DNA from: Anas platyrhynchos
Lineage: Eukaryota > Chordata > Aves > Anseriformes > Anatidae
Length of the DNA: 64,000 nt
Reading direction: 5' to 3'
NCBI RefSeq assembly: GCF_047663525.1
Contig: NC_092604.1
Span: forward strand, 10,713,501 to 10,777,500
Made by a program: the position numbers and the translations under genes
Shown: positions 21,781-35,184 of the stretch, in pieces
How positions within the stretch are numbered: position 1 is the first letter of the stretch
How the letters are laid out: each line of letters opens with the position of its first letter
The notes under the pieces: generated by a model
Database searches by the model: none
What the model was told of the DNA's origin: nothing
Seen by the model: only the letters and a program-made list of their open reading frames with translations

Positions 21781-24700
21781 CCCAGCAGGCCAGAGACAGC
21801 GAAGGGAGCGAGAGAGCGGAGAGGGCAGGGGAGCGGGCGGGCGAAATCTCCCCATGCTGCGGGATTCGCCCCGAGGTTTTAAAGCTGCGTTGGGGCTGGG
21901 GGGGCTGCAGGGGGCACGGGAGGAGGAAAAAGATGAAAGGGAGGGGAGAGCGTGCTCACAGAGCATCAGTGCCTCCCCGGCCGCGGCAGGGTGACAGAGC
22001 TGTCACCACGACACGGAGCCATGGGGGTGCTCCGCTCGCAGCCCCCCACCAGCTGGCAAAGGGAGAGGAGGGACGAGCTCCAGCTCCCCTGGGACTCTCG
22101 GGCTTTTACAGCTACGCTTCTTTAAAGGCCGTGTGGGGGCTTTTCAGCCATCCCCTCGTGCCAGGAAGAGCTTTGCAGCTCAGCAGCTGGCTCCAGCGCA
22201 CTCCCTCTCGCACTGGAACAGGCTCTGCACCCGCTGCCTCTGCGCCCTTGGCAGGAGCCACCCGAAAAGCAGCCCCGGCACGCTGCCTCGGGCACACCTG
22301 CGACCAGACCCGACTCCTGCGAGCGGGCTCAGCGCCCTGAACTCTTGCTGAACTCAGCAGAGGCGTCTCGGCACCGAAAGGTCCCAACCCTGCACTTACG
22401 GCACCAGGAGATGCGCTTCTCCTCGGGTGGGTCCAGATGTTATCGGCACCGCCGCCACCGCCACCCCCGGCGGCTCCTTCGGCTGCTCCCTTGCGCCCGA
22501 GGCTCCTGCTGCTGGTGGAACATCCCTCTGTGGCTCCTGGGCAAAGCCTGGCAGCTTTCCCTAAAGCCCCTTTCCCCAAGGAGATGAAAGGAGGCTGCTG
22601 CCAGCCCTCGTACCGGGGCGGCTGAGGTGGGCGCATTCGTGTCCCACTCTTCTGAGCCAGGGGTGGGAGGCAGCGGCAGGAGGGAGATAGCAAACAGCTG
22701 GGGGGGGGAGAAAGGGGAAGGAAACCTCTCGAGGAGGTACCCAGGGATGCCGTTTGGTGCTCACCTCCCCTGCAGACAGATATTTAAATCGCCAGGTGCA
22801 AAAGCCACTGAAAGTTCAGGCTGAGTCACGGCTCCCAGGTTTGACCCATTACCAGGAACGAGGGTGGGCCCAGCAGGAGAGGAGGCTGAACGAGGCTGGG
22901 TCCTCTCTTGGGGGGTCTCTCCTGCTCCCAGGGCCCCTTCTTTGGCCCAGTTTTGGTTCTCCTGGAGGCAGCAGGAGCCCGACCGTGCTCCTTGCAACCA
23001 AAACCCAGCCAAGCTACCACAGCGAATTCATAATCAGCGAGGGAAAGAAGCTCCCACCAACTTGACCAAGGGCTTAAAGCTCTCCCTCTCCTCCCACTCT
23101 GCCCTGGTGTTGGTGTCAGATGTTTTCTCGCTCTCCATCTGATACGGGAACACAAAGCAGCACCAAACCCGCACTCGCAGAACCCGGGCGATGTGCGGCT
23201 AAATGCTGTGAAATCGGCGTGCCTGGGATCAGACGTTCCCCATGTAGTGCAACGAGCGTGCCGGCAAATCTGCCTCCGCCTTTAGCCACGCTGCTGAAAA
23301 AAAAAAAAAAAAGGAGAGGCAAAAACCCCCCTGGCTTGTGGCGTGTCCCCACCTCGGTGCTGGGGATCCCGGTCCTCACAAAGCCACAGGCTGCAGGGCA
23401 CAGCCTAAATCCTTCCCCGAGGGCTTTGGGAGCACGGCAGCAGGAGGAACGGTGAGATCAGGGCTCTGCACAGCACTCCGCACACGTGGGCGAGGTGCAG
23501 AGCATGAAAACGAGGGCTCGGAAAGCTCAGGGTACTGCCCGACGAGCTGCAGCACGCAGGGAATAAAGGACAGGGGTGATCCCGGCCGCTTGGTTTCATC
23601 GAGGTGAAAAGAAGTTATTGGGAACAGCAGGACCCCAGGGACCTCGGGGCTGCCCAGCACCTTCAGGGTAAGCGGGTCAAGAGGGTGCGAGTTGTGCCCA
23701 CACAAGGGGGTCGCCGGTTACTCCGGAACAGGGCTCAGAAAACCCAAACCTCGCTGGAAATTTCTGGCAGGCTGCTGCAGAAGGGTTTGCCCTATACAGA
23801 GATTTTTCTTGTAAGGTCTTTGCGGACAGGAAAACATCTCCCCTCCTCCTCTCTGAGCTCACCATCCCAGTCTTATGTCCCACCAGAGCAAGGCACCAGA
23901 CAGATCGTGGAGAGTGAGCAGAGCAGGAAGGGTCCCTGTGCTGATTTATTGTCACAAACCCATTGACAGTGCACATTTTGGGGGAGAATACCCAAGGGGA
24001 AAGCCTCAGCAGGCAAAACCTTATGGCAGAGCATCCTCACGCTGGATGGAGAGAAGCAGCGCGGCCGTGGCACCCCGACACACACAACCTGAAGCCGTGG
24101 CCACGTAGGAAGCTGCAGATTTCCACCAGGCAGTGGCCAAGCTCCACGGAGCACCCAGCAGAGGATGCCAACCTGTTGTCTGAGCACAGGGTTGGGGAGA
24201 TCTCCTTGGAGAAGGGGAGCAGGTTTTCCACATGAAGCAGCACGTTCCCCAGCCTGATCCAGGGGTTGCAGCTAACATGCAAATATCCCGTATTATTTCT
24301 CACCTGCTGATGGGTCCTGACCGTGGGAGGATTACGCAGCCGGCCCCAGACGGCCCTACAGGCTGCAACAAGGGCTCCCCGACGGGGCAGCCTCTCCCTC
24401 CCCAGCCACCCTGCCTGCACCGCCCTCGCTCGGGGCTGCCCACCTCCTCCAGAGCTCTGAAATGGTAACAAAAAAAAAAAAAAAAAAAAGCCCCAAGCTG
24501 AACTTTGAGGCCAAAACGGGGTTTGGAGCGCAAGGGGAAGGGGGGGTGGCGAGGGAAGGAATCTGAGTTGCATCACTTGGAAATACCCGCGCGCCGCGGA
24601 GATGTACGTACATGTTCGGCTTCCTACTGCCTCTTCAGGAAACTGCTGGGGAGCAGCAAGGCGACACCAGAAAGAGCCCGGTGACATTTGCCTACAGCAA

Positions 24701-27599
24701 GTGAAAACAGCCTTGAAACGAAGGCAAGTTGGCCCACGTGCGAAATATTCCCCTCCTGGGAGCGAGGTGCTGCGGGGGCTTGGCTCTCCAGGCAGCCAAG
24801 TGGGGCAGGAGAGGTTTGGAACAAAAACCAGCCGAGAACTTTTGCCCTTTGCCCGGCCTCAAAACCAACCCAGAGATTTTTAAGAACATGGACTGAAACT
24901 GCCTTTAATTCCCTTTAGCAGAATCGACCACCGTGCCCTTCAAGAGGAGGAAAATAAATCGGAGGGGAGAGCTTTATTTCCAGCCCAAGTTTTGGAAGCC
25001 CAGGCTGCCTCCCAAGCAGCTCTCCTGCAGACAGAGCTGCAGCCAGCCCCGAGAGTCTGCTGCCACCCACACAGGCTCGCTGAAACCCGGGGAGAGCACG
25101 TGGACGGTGCTGCAGGCGTGCTCCTGCTGGTGAGACGGGACGTGGCTCTGGAGGGGCCAGCCTGGGTGCTTGGTTAGCTCCTAAAACTCCAAGGAACTGC
25201 GCCAGGTCCGGCTCAGCCATTTGATGTGCTGGGCTCGAGCAGACCTGGCACTTCTCTCCTGGTTTTAATCGAGGCTTTGCTCCGCCGCAAAAGGCAGATC
25301 CACCCTGCTGACCCTCCAGGTTCTCCCTTCTGCAAGGGAAAAAGAGGGAAATGTGACAACCGGGGGCTTGGTGCTCCATTTCCAAAGCCACCGTGAGCCA
25401 CCGAGGCAGCCCAGAGCATCCCGGCTCGACGCCTGCAGCCCTGGGAGCAGGGCTGGTCCCTCTCCCTGCAGCATCCCCAGCCCCTGCTCCCCCCTCCACG
25501 TCCCCTGGCGAGGTGCCCGGCCTCTCCCCCTGCCCGGTTGCGCACTGGGGTTGGTGCAGCGGGGAGGCCAGGTGGCTCCGCTGCGTGCCAAGCGGCTCCG
25601 TCTCACCTGCAGCGACTTGTCGAGGGGGAGCTGCGGCTCTGCCCTTTCTTGTCTGGCTTTAATCTGCCTGGGGAGAAGGGAGAAAAAAAAAAAAAGAAAG
25701 AAAAAAAAGGAGCGGGGAAGGGTAAACACAGCTTAGGCAGCTGCAAGTCCCAGCAACTGAAGGGCTGAGCAGGTGATTCGGAGCGGGGGGCCGACGGATA
25801 CCCCCTGCCTCCCACCGACAGCTCCTGGGAGGTGCTGGGGGGAGCGAGACGGCTGCTGGGGCTGCAGCATCCATCGCTGGTCCAGCAAAGGCAGGAGCCG
25901 GGGTAAAGTATTGCCTCTCTCTCTGTTTCACCACCTCCCTTCCAAGTCTGGTGCCACCCAAAGGATGCAGGACCCCAGATGAGCAGGCGTGAGGATGCGT
26001 GACCCCCCCTTGGACACTTCGAGAGCATTGAACCTACAAAATGCGGCTGCACCGACTGCCCCAGCTCGCAGCTTCCTCAGCATCACCCTGTGCAGGTCCC
26101 AAAAGGGGGCTGAAGGCTTTTGGTACACAACCATATGACTTCTCACAGCGTCACAGCCATGGTGCAACCCGACCCAGCTCCTCCCGTGTCCTTTGGGATG
26201 CCGGAAAACCCACAACAGAGCCGAGCCCAACCCCGGGGGTTTACACAGATGCCCTGTGCGTGGTGGGAAGGCTCAGGACCAGCGGTGTTTGGTCTTCAGC
26301 CAGCCACGGGGACAGACGCTGCTGTGGCTCAGGAGAGGAGGGAGCCTCTTCCAACGCAACCAAACCACCAAAGCCGCAGCCCGAGCGTTGCCCAAGCCCT
26401 GGTACCCAGCCCAGCCGAGCAGGCAGGGATGCTGGGGCTGCCCCAGCCTCGCTGGTGAGGTGCTCCAGGACAGGGCAGGAACACGAGCAGTGATGGATGA
26501 ACACAGGGCAGGCGAGAAGAAAGGGGCAGACGGGCAGGGACGGGCAGCGACTGCCCCAAAACTAGGGCACGGCTCCGGAGACGACGGGAGACGTCTCCCC
26601 GGGCACCACCCACGCGGGATGAGGGAGAGGAGCCAGGCTTGCCCCACGTGTGACAGCCACCCCACGCGACCCACGCCGGCCCCACAGGCAGGGCTGGGCA
26701 GGCAGCACGAGCCCCAAGCCCTGCTGCAAATCCCGGAGAGCCGCCGGGGTTCCCACCCACGCTCCATCCCTCCTCCTCCTCTGCTTCCCCCCCGGGGGCA
26801 CGGGGTTGCCGACGGCTGGGTGAGGCTTCTTGGCCCTGCAGGGACTTTTTGGCTGCTCGGTGGCTCTGGGAACAGCCAGGACCTCGCAGCTCCCCTGCCC
26901 CTGCCTGCCTGGACCCCGCTCTCCGTGCAGGGCACGGCTGCACCCAGCGCACCCCGACATCTGCCCCAGCCTCGGCCCCGGGGAGACGGGCGAGCCAGTC
27001 AGACCGGGCGAGGAGCCGGCCTCACCTGGGAAGCATGGGGAGACCAGTGCTCCCAGTTACCTCCCCAGCAGGTCAGGACGAGGGCCCTTCATCTCCCAAG
27101 CCTTTGCCCTAGTTATTTGCATTCCTGTCCCCACACCCTGCCCGTAGCGGCGGGGATCGGGATGCCTATTAGGGCGCAGCGAGGCGCTGCCCTGGCTGCA
27201 GGGAGCACAGGGGAGGTGAAGTGGCCGAGCCAGAAGGGAAAAAAGGGCTCAGCAGGGCCAGCCTCCGAGGCTGAACCCGATCCCACACACATTTGGGGTG
27301 CATTTGGGGCAGGGCAGATGAGAGGACGGGGCTGGAGGGTCCCAACTGCACACGCAGACACCGAGTTGGGTGGGTGCCCATGCTCGATGCTGCTACATCC
27401 ACGCTGGCGTCTGAGGCTGTGATGGGCAAGAACGCCCCCCAAAAAGTCACATCGATTCCTAATCGGCACCTCCTGGTGCCCCAAGTGGCACCGGTTTGTG
27501 GTGAGGGCTCAACACGCCTCAAACTTTTAGCTTAACCAACACCAGAGGGATAATAGGACTGGGGAAGAAACCTGCGTGTAGGGGAGGACGAATCAGACT
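21781..27599. other. Long GC-rich intergenic stretch, no gene seen
   Basis: Nearly 6 kb with open frames in several phases at once, including a plus frame at 26,193-27,422, all of random-looking composition. Simple sequence: a CCG/CCA-rich patch at 22,440-22,475, A runs near 23,295-23,312 and 24,470-24,489, and an A/GA-rich patch at 25,680-25,712. No transposons, RNA genes or exons recognised. Confidence 0.5.
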
Positions 27600-27804
27600 G
27601 AAAAACGCCGAAAGAATGAAATTAGAAGAAAAAAATGGTGGGGAAAATAGAAATGTGGGCAGAACTAGTCAGGCTCTGGCAGCAGTTTAAACTTCCATGT
27701 GTTTAGATCCCCGATTCGCCGGCCAGAGATGCTACAACAAATGTCACCTTCACGCCCGCACCAGAACTGCAATTTTCTCATCATCCTTTTTTTTTTTTTT
27801 TTTT
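27600..27804. promoter_or_regulatory. Candidate AT-rich non-coding element ending in a T run
   Basis: About 190 bp of unique AT-rich sequence (GAATGAAATTAGAAG, CAGTTTAAACTTCCATGTG, CTACAACAAATGTCACC) ending in a T18 run at 27,787-27,804. No coding frame. Confidence 0.35.
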
Positions 27805-28034
27805 GTTTCTCCACCCTTTCCATCCCTTTCTGAAGCCTGTTCGGAGGCGAACCTGTTGGGGGCAACCCCCGGTACCCTGCAGGAGCCGAGTTTTCCCTCC
27901 TTGCTTTCCCTCCCCTCTTTGTCCTGCTCCGGCGCTCCCGCACGCACCGGCTCCCTGTCAAGTTTTCTGGCGGATCCGGAGGGAGACGCGGGTCCTGCCA
28001 GCCCCAGCATCCAGCCAACTGCTCTTCCCCGGGC

Positions 28035-28060
28035 GCTGCAGTAACCATAGAAACTGCAGC
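28035..28060. promoter_or_regulatory. RFX X-box-like site inside a perfect inverted repeat
   Basis: GTAACCATAGAAAC (28041-28054) differs at one position from the RFX X-box consensus GTNRCC-N2-RGYAAC. It sits between perfect 8-bp arms GCTGCAGT (28035-28042) and ACTGCAGC (28053-28060) with a 10-nt spacer. Confidence 0.35.
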
Positions 28061-31000
28061 CAACGCGCAGGCTCCGCTGGGGGGGCCCCGACGCGATGCT
28101 CAGCCACATGCACGGGCAGGTAGGGAACCAAACCAGACAGGGCTCCACCAAAAAAACGCCTCCAAAACCATGCCTGGGGCCGGCCAATGCGCCAGGAGGA
28201 GGCTGACGGCGGAGGCTGAGCTCCCCGGAGCCTCCCCAGGTTGCTCCCGAGGCTCGGGGTGATGGAAGGAGGTTTTTTTGGCTGCTGGCTGGTCGTGGAG
28301 CTGACGGTGCATTTTATGGGGAGATGGGAGAGGTGAAATCGGGAGGATTTTGGTGCTCGGCCATCTCCATCTGCCCCGCGCTGTGGCTGCAGGCGAGGTG
28401 GGGACCCGGGGCAGCAATCAGCTATAAATCCTCCGCTCCTTTTTGCACCGTGGGTATAACCAGGCCAAATCCCATCCCTGGCTGTGCTGGGGAGGCACAC
28501 GCACCTCCGAGGGCGAGATTTGGAGCAGCACAGCTCGGTAAGGAGCTGATCCAACACCGATTTGGAGAGACCAGGCTGGCACACGGATATAGGCAAACAC
28601 ATAAAACGGGGACACCTCGGGGCCACCACCTGTTGAGCTCATCCCTTGTCCCCATCGCTCCGGCACCGCCACCAGCGGAGCTCCCATTTTGCAGGGAAAC
28701 GTCAGAACCTACCGGAAATTAGGGGGGGTTAAAAATACCAACGCTTCTACCTTTTTAAGCGCACACACCAAAAAATGAGTTCACGCAACTGCCCGGCCCC
28801 CTCCTTCATTTCTTCCCACCCACCCCCCAGCTCCAGGCCATAAATACCCCACGAAAACCCCACGTGCAAACAAGCCGCGGCCTCTGCGTAAAGAGGCCCA
28901 GCCTCCGAAGGAGCCACCCGGCTCCTATTTTGGGCTGTGACTCCTCGGGGTGGAACAAGCCGGCTCAGCTGTCCTCCCTATCCACAGCCCCCGGCTCCAA
29001 GCCCTCAATGGCCCCATTGTTCGGGGCCGGGAGCTGCGCTACGGGGCCGGGGTGGCCCCCCTGGCTCCCCGACATCCCGCAGGGCACGGGGCTCCATCAG
29101 GGCACCCGGCACCCCGCAGCCCCCCCCCAGATGAAGGAGAGGAGGGGGATGCGCCCCAGCATACTCAGGGTCCCCTCCCTCCCCGAGGATGACGTGGGGT
29201 GAGACAGACTTTTCTCCACGGGAAGGATTTTTTTTTAGGGGGGTAAAATGTGGGAGTACAGCAAAATGAGACGCTTGGGAGTTGAGGTCTCTTCTCCCAC
29301 CCCAAAGACACGGTGTAAAATCTTGCTTCTTCCCCATCCAGCTGGCCTTGTCTCGCTTCTTTCTGCCAAACCCAGGGGGGCGAAAGCACTCCCCTGGGCA
29401 TCTCCTGGCCCCAAAACATCCCCAAAGCGGGCTGAGGGATGGCCGGACACGCACGCAAGCCCTCTGAGACACCCGGAATGGGTCCCTGCCCAGGCTGACA
29501 CACTCGAGCAGATCCCAGATCGGCAGGAGATCCGGCACCCAGGGAGGTGCTCGGGGACGGGACAGCCCTCCCGCGGCTCGGCACCCCGCCAGCGAAAATC
29601 AGAGCCCTGGAGCTACGGCGCTGAGCAGCTCCGGCACCCTCCGCCCAGGCGGCAGCTTCAAGGGCTCTGCTCGACACGCAGCCACCTCCACCAGGGGCTG
29701 AAATTTTCCTAGAGGTCAGCGTCAACATTTCTTTTTTTTTTTTTTAAAAAAAAAACTCCCAGGAGTTTCCCAGAGAAAGATGCAAGGGAAAGGGTTGAAA
29801 AAATCCCTTCCGTGCGCAGCGCGAGTGAAGCAGCCTCAGCCAGCTTCAAACACCACCCGAGGAAAAAAAAATAATAATAAAATAAAAAGAATAAAGAAAC
29901 CCCAAAAGCAGCTCAACCTCCCCTAAACCATTGTTCTTTACAGGCCAGAAGGGGGGCGAAAATGCCTCGGGAGCAGCAGCAGGGCATCGCTCCCACCACC
30001 AACACACGGCTACAAGGGGCCGCATCCTGCGCCGTGTCGCACCTCGTCTCACCCTGTGCCTGCTCCATGTCGTGGTGCAGCATCCCACCGGGGGCTGTTC
30101 ACGTAGATTTAGCCCGGGGGGGGCTCCCCGTACAACCCCAGCACACCCCACGTGCCCACCACCGACCTCCCCGAGCCAGCCCCGTGCGCAGCGGTGCCAC
30201 CGCGTGCCGGCGGGTGCTGCCCATGGACACGAGACGTGCCTCCTTTCTGCACAGCTCCTTTCTCTCTCCTGAATGAGAATAGCTCTCCTGGCAGCGGCGG
30301 GAGCCCACGCGCAGGAACAGCTTGCTGCTCGCACTCGAAGCAGGGAAGCAGCACCCGGCACAGGCGAGCTGCTGCCGACGGCGTTATCGGGGTTTTAGCG
30401 ACTGCTGCCCTGGTGCGAGGCTGTGCCGACCCGAGCAGGGATGCGCAAAGCAAAGTCCTCCATTTTTTTTATTTTTTTTTGGATTTTCCCTCGCACACAC
30501 GCACGCGAGGCACCGATGGGGGTGGGGAGGCCCAGGCTGCGCTGATTTATTGGAGGAGATACAACTTCAAACCCACTCCCCCTCCCAGCAGTTCTGCAGC
30601 TTTTCGTATGTAGCGGGAGCGCTTCTCGTGCTAGCCACGCAGATTGCCTCCTGCGCCTCGAGCCCAAACGAAGAAAGCAGCCAAACAGTCCCCAAACCAG
30701 CTACAGCCGACACGTGGCTCCCAAAACCAGGGGGAGAGGCAGCATGAACCTCTTTCTCCCAGCACATCCAAAATTCGGGGGAGAAGACAACCCATCACCC
30801 CAACGCACTGAAGGGCGCGCAGTTTCACCCAGCTCCCATGCTCTTCTCGCCCCCAGTGTCCGTTCCCCTCTTTGGGAGAGTTTCTTTGATGGATTCAAGG
30901 AAAAAGCCAAGCACAAACCTAACTGGATCCTCTCCCTCACCAGCTTTCCTTGTAGGATTTCTCTCCTCTGGCCTGACCCCTCCCTGTGCCACGCAGGCAT

Positions 31001-31464
31001 CGTTCCTGAAGGTCATTTAGTAATTGCTACCTTCCCGTCTTGACCTCTTGTATCTTTTATTCTGCCACTCACCCCACCTCAGCTCACACGGGAGGATCTA
31101 GCAGAACAGCCAGGTCCTTGCTTAAGACCTGGAAGAGCCCCGTGATGGGTCTTGCAAGCTCAGGAGGTGCTTTTATGGAGCAGGTTTTGTGGCTCCATAG
31201 CTCCATGTCCCCAAATTGCTGCTGGAGACAGCAGCAGCAGAGCCCGCTGTTGCTGCAGCCCCTCTGCTTGCCCTTCAAGCTCTGGGTGCTCCGGGCATCC
31301 CAGAAGGGTTTTGTTTGCTATTGCTGAACCCAAACACCCAGGAAACCGAGCTTTAGCAGCAGAGAGCCCCGTGATGCCATTTGTGTGCCTTCCTCGAGTG
31401 GTTTCACCCAAAGAGCCTGCACGCGATGTCACATCCAGCAGCGAGGCGCCGCGAGCGCCCCGTG
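28061..31464. other. Intergenic, no gene seen
   Basis: GC-rich with overlapping chance frames. It contains an abrupt T-run/A-run junction at about 29,732-29,756, able to form an AT hairpin, and an A-rich AAT/AAAAG patch at 29,862-29,900. No exon or transposon recognised. Confidence 0.5.
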
Positions 31465-31770
31465 CCAGATCTGCGCTGATAGCTCCAGAAGATGATTCAC
31501 CCGAGAAATATTCAACCCAGGGTCTCCCCGTCCAAAGGGAATACCCGGGGATCTGATCTCCCAGGCACTATATTTTACTCAGCGTTTAACACTGGCAAAA
31601 CACTTGATAGGACCCAGGGGGATTTCTGCATCTGCTAACCCGCCGCCTCTCCTCTCTGTTCCTGTCCAAGTTTTCATTGTTGCCTCAGATTTGGCTCCAG
31701 CCAGCTTCCTTTAAGGTATGAGGCTGATAGGATCATGCCGGATCTCCCCAGAAGTTGTAAACCTACTGAC
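31465..31770. promoter_or_regulatory. Candidate non-coding element
   Basis: About 300 bp of moderately AT-rich unique sequence, e.g. AGAAGATGATTCACCCGAG, CTATATTTTACTCAGCG, TTTCATTGTTGCCTCAG and TTTAAGGTATGAGGCTG. It holds SOX-like ATTGTT and GATA words. Weaker AT contrast than the larger islands. Confidence 0.3.
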
Positions 31771-32694
31771 CCACTTCCAGCCCAGCTTTTCGGGGCAGGT
31801 GGAGACCTCAGGCGGCGCCCCTGCAGCCGCGGGGCGCGATGGGGGGCCAGGCTGGGGTGCAAACTGCAGCACCTCCAACACCATTCACCTATGAGGCCAG
31901 AAGCGAGGTGAGACCCAATGTGCACCTCAGGCACCTCCAGCCTGCTTGTCCGTGCCTCAAAGCAGCAGCTCTGGCCCCAAATATTTACTGGAGGGGCTGT
32001 TTTGGGGCCGGCCACGCTGCTCCCCTACCAGAGAGCCAACGACCTGCCCGAGATCCCCGCAGACCCACGGCACGCCTGCCCCCGGCGCTGCTCACCACCA
32101 GACGTTTTCCCAGGAGCTGCCAAATTAAAACCAAAAGCCCAAGGACCCCAGCACTAACGAGCCATGGGTAAAGAGCAGGAGAGAGCATGGGTAAAGAGCA
32201 CTGCCTTCCCTTTACAGCACGCCTCTTGCTGCGCCCAATCTCCCCGTTTAGAAGACAGCAGAAAAAAAAATAACTTCAGGTGCCAGCTTGCTACACCAAG
32301 GGCTGCAATGAAAAAAAACAAAAAAAAATCATGGAGAAAGCCTGGAGAAGCCTTCAAACAAAGGATTTGGGATCACCCCAACCAATTGAATTGTTCCCCC
32401 TCTGTATCTCCTCCTGCACACCAGCCCGTGCGGGCAGCCCTGTGGTAGCCCCCAGCCGCAGGAACAAGGTGGGAGAGGGTCACAGACCCCCACCACATCC
32501 CCCAAACCCAGAGGGAGGTTGCCCGACCCCCACCACATCCCAGACACCCACCCACCCTACCCCAGCCCGTTACTGGACGTCCCATTTCATTAGGACCGAG
32601 CCACCGGCGCGCCGGCTCACGCAGCCTCCCCAGCTGGCTGCCCAATTTGCGCAGCCAGCCCCAACTCGGGGCCGCGAATCCGTGCCAGGCGACC
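31771..32694. other. Intergenic, with a small C-rich duplication
   Basis: GACCCCCACCACATCCC occurs at 32485-32501 and again at 32525-32541, a 40-bp period. A-rich patches lie at 32,260-32,330. No gene recognised. Confidence 0.5.
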
Positions 32695-33010
32695 TGAGGT
32701 TGTTATCTGATTAGCCCGTTTGATATCGCGGTGCCTGGTTCAGTACCCGTCCAAATCAAAGGCCCCTTGATCTCATCGGGGTCCGGCTCCCTCCAGCCGA
32801 GCACAACCACCCCGGCGGCACCAAGCGCTCCGGCAGCCCGGGCCACTGCTGCGTAATTAGAGGGCACGACGCGGGGTTTAACCCAATGCACCAATGTGGG
32901 TTTTTTTTTCCTTAACAATGGTGAATAATTTCCCCTCGCTTTGGACTTCCATCCCCGAGGGAGTTAAGTGCCGTTAAAAGCTTCCCGAACCGCTCGCATC
33001 CGAGGATCTC
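32695..33010. promoter_or_regulatory. Candidate element with TCF/LEF and SOX sites
   Basis: Two AT-rich patches (32,695-32,770 and 32,890-33,000) around a GC-rich middle. ATCAAAG at 32755-32761 fits TCF/LEF, AACAATGG at 32914-32921 is a SOX consensus site, and GATTAG and TGATATC words precede them. Confidence 0.4.
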
Positions 33011-35184
33011 AAAGCACCGCCGAGACACCGGGGAGCTGTGTCGGCGGCTCTCCCAGGAGAGTTTGAGCAGGATTTAATATCAGGTGGAAAGGGAAAGCAC
33101 CAGGGGATTAAATTGGGTCTATCCCAAACCGTTCCTGGGCCCAGTCAGCCCCTTACTCTCACTGCAGACCCAGGTCAGAAGTTGCCACCTCGAGCCGGAG
33201 CGCCGGGGAGAGCGCAGGGACCTGGCCCGTTGCACGCAAGCTGCAATTTGAGATGCTATTTATTTTTCTTCGGCTCATTCAGGAGCAGAGCTGCCCATGG
33301 TAGCGGACACGTCAGTGCTTGGCGCCGCGGGACCCGGGCTGAAGGACAAGGCAGCGAAGGGAAGCGCAAAGCGGAGGCTGCTCCGCGCTGTGTAAACGAG
33401 AGGAGGAGCAGTTCTGGGAACCTGGCGTCTTCCGGAGCCAAAGGGGATGTGGGATCCCAGCCCTTGCACACCAGGGGACTGGGTTCCCGGTTTAGACCCT
33501 TACAAAACCCATCTGAAGCTGGGGGAGGACAACCACGAGGGTCGAGTTATCGCTGAGCCTCGGAGCCTGCCTGATCCCAGAACGCCGTAGGGTGGGTGAC
33601 AATAAAAGTGGGGCTCAGAGCTCCCCTCCAACGATGTCCCAGCAGGGCTGGGGGCGGCACAGGGAAGCAGAGCCCCTGCCTCGGGGCCAGGAGAGGTTCC
33701 CTTTGCTGCTCCAGCATCAGCAGCCAAGATCACAAGCGGTCACTTCCCATCCCGTTCTGCCGAGAGAAGGACAACGACCCCAAGAAATAAATAAATACAC
33801 AAAATAAAACACCAGGGTTGGGGGAAAAAAAGGAGAAAAACCCCATCACTAAGCACGCCTGGCTGGATGGCAGCGCGGCTGAGCAGCAGGAACAGCAAAC
33901 AGCAGAGCGCACAGCAACGGCACCGGGAGCTGCAGGGTGGGTGGTTTATGGGCCAAAAAGTGGCTTTATAAAGCCGGATCTTTAAATATTTGCTCCGATG
34001 CGCCTTCCAAGTCACATCTGCCACGGCACTTAAACGCTCGCTGTCCTCGCACGTGGCCGACTCTGGCACGGCACGCGGCGACCCCGGGGAGAGGGGTCCC
34101 CGGGGGCTAAGCGGGGAACACCAAGGTCCTGAGGCTCTGGGACCCCAATTTAAGAGACAAAGCAGCTTTGGATCTCGGCCATGCCGTGGGATTAGAAGCT
34201 CCAGGAGGTAACGTCCCCATGGGGGAGAGAGAGGCTGAAGCCAGACACAGAGCCCAGACCCAGGGTACCCAAATGCCATAATTTCCATTCAAACCCAGCC
34301 CCGTCCTCCCCGGGCTGAGTAAGAAACGTGACAAACGCAGCACGAGCAGCTTCCCCGCCGACTTCCAGCCCAGCAAAAAGAAACACAAGGAGGTTGAATT
34401 CCTCCCCGTGCCACGCAGAGCCCAGCCTGGATGCCTCTGGGCTTCGCAGAGCCCTGCTGAAATCCCGGGGGCTTTCCGAGCAGCTCCGGCAGCGCAGAGG
34501 AGGCAGGAGGAGACCTCGGCTGGGAGGAATTTAAGCCTGGGCACCCAGAAGGTGCTGAGCTAGGAGACCCCAAAACACCGTGGATGCACATTAATATCTG
34601 CTTTACCTGCCAGAGAAAGGGCCAAGGGGCAGGGATGCGTGCAGGAGGGGACAGGCAGCCAAGGAGAAATAGCAAAAGCAGCAGCCTCCAGCTCCGCACA
34701 GCCCCAGGATGTCCCCCCCCTGCTCCTAGCACAGGATTTTGGGGTGACCAGAGACTGTTTCCAGCCCCCCCTCAACCCCTGCTGCCTGCCTGCCCTATAC
34801 AGGGACAGGATTTGGGATTTTTCTGGCACTGGACTGGGAGAAGGCTCCTGACCGAGCCCTCGTGGGGCATCAGCATGGGCAGAAACCTCACCTCGATGCC
34901 TGGAAGAGCCAGGAGGACTCCAGCCACCCCGGGGCCAAACACCCTCGTTTGTCTACGAGGAGCCTGCAGGTGCCTCTGTGGCACAGGGGAGCAGCATCCA
35001 GGCTGCTTCATTTTCCTTCTCTTCCCTTCCCCTGCCCCTTGGCTGGGGCACAGGAGCCTTTTTCTCCTCGCTCCGTGCTGCCGAGCAGCCTCCAGCTCCC
35101 CAGCTCTAAAAAAAAAAAAAAATAATAATAACATTTCTTCCCCCCTCCCTTTGCACCGGATCCGCTGAGCAGCTCGGGAGCAGG
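33011..35184. other. Intergenic, mostly GC-rich
   Basis: No gene recognised. It includes a shorter AT-rich candidate at 33,940-34,015, with CDX/HOX-like TTTATGG (33943-33949), TTTATAAAG and CTTTAAATATTTGC, and A-rich simple sequence at 33,785-33,840. Confidence 0.45.

Noticed and set aside
26193..27422. A 409-codon plus-strand open frame
   Set aside because: Composition is random-looking, other frames are open over the same bases on both strands, and no family motif is recognised.
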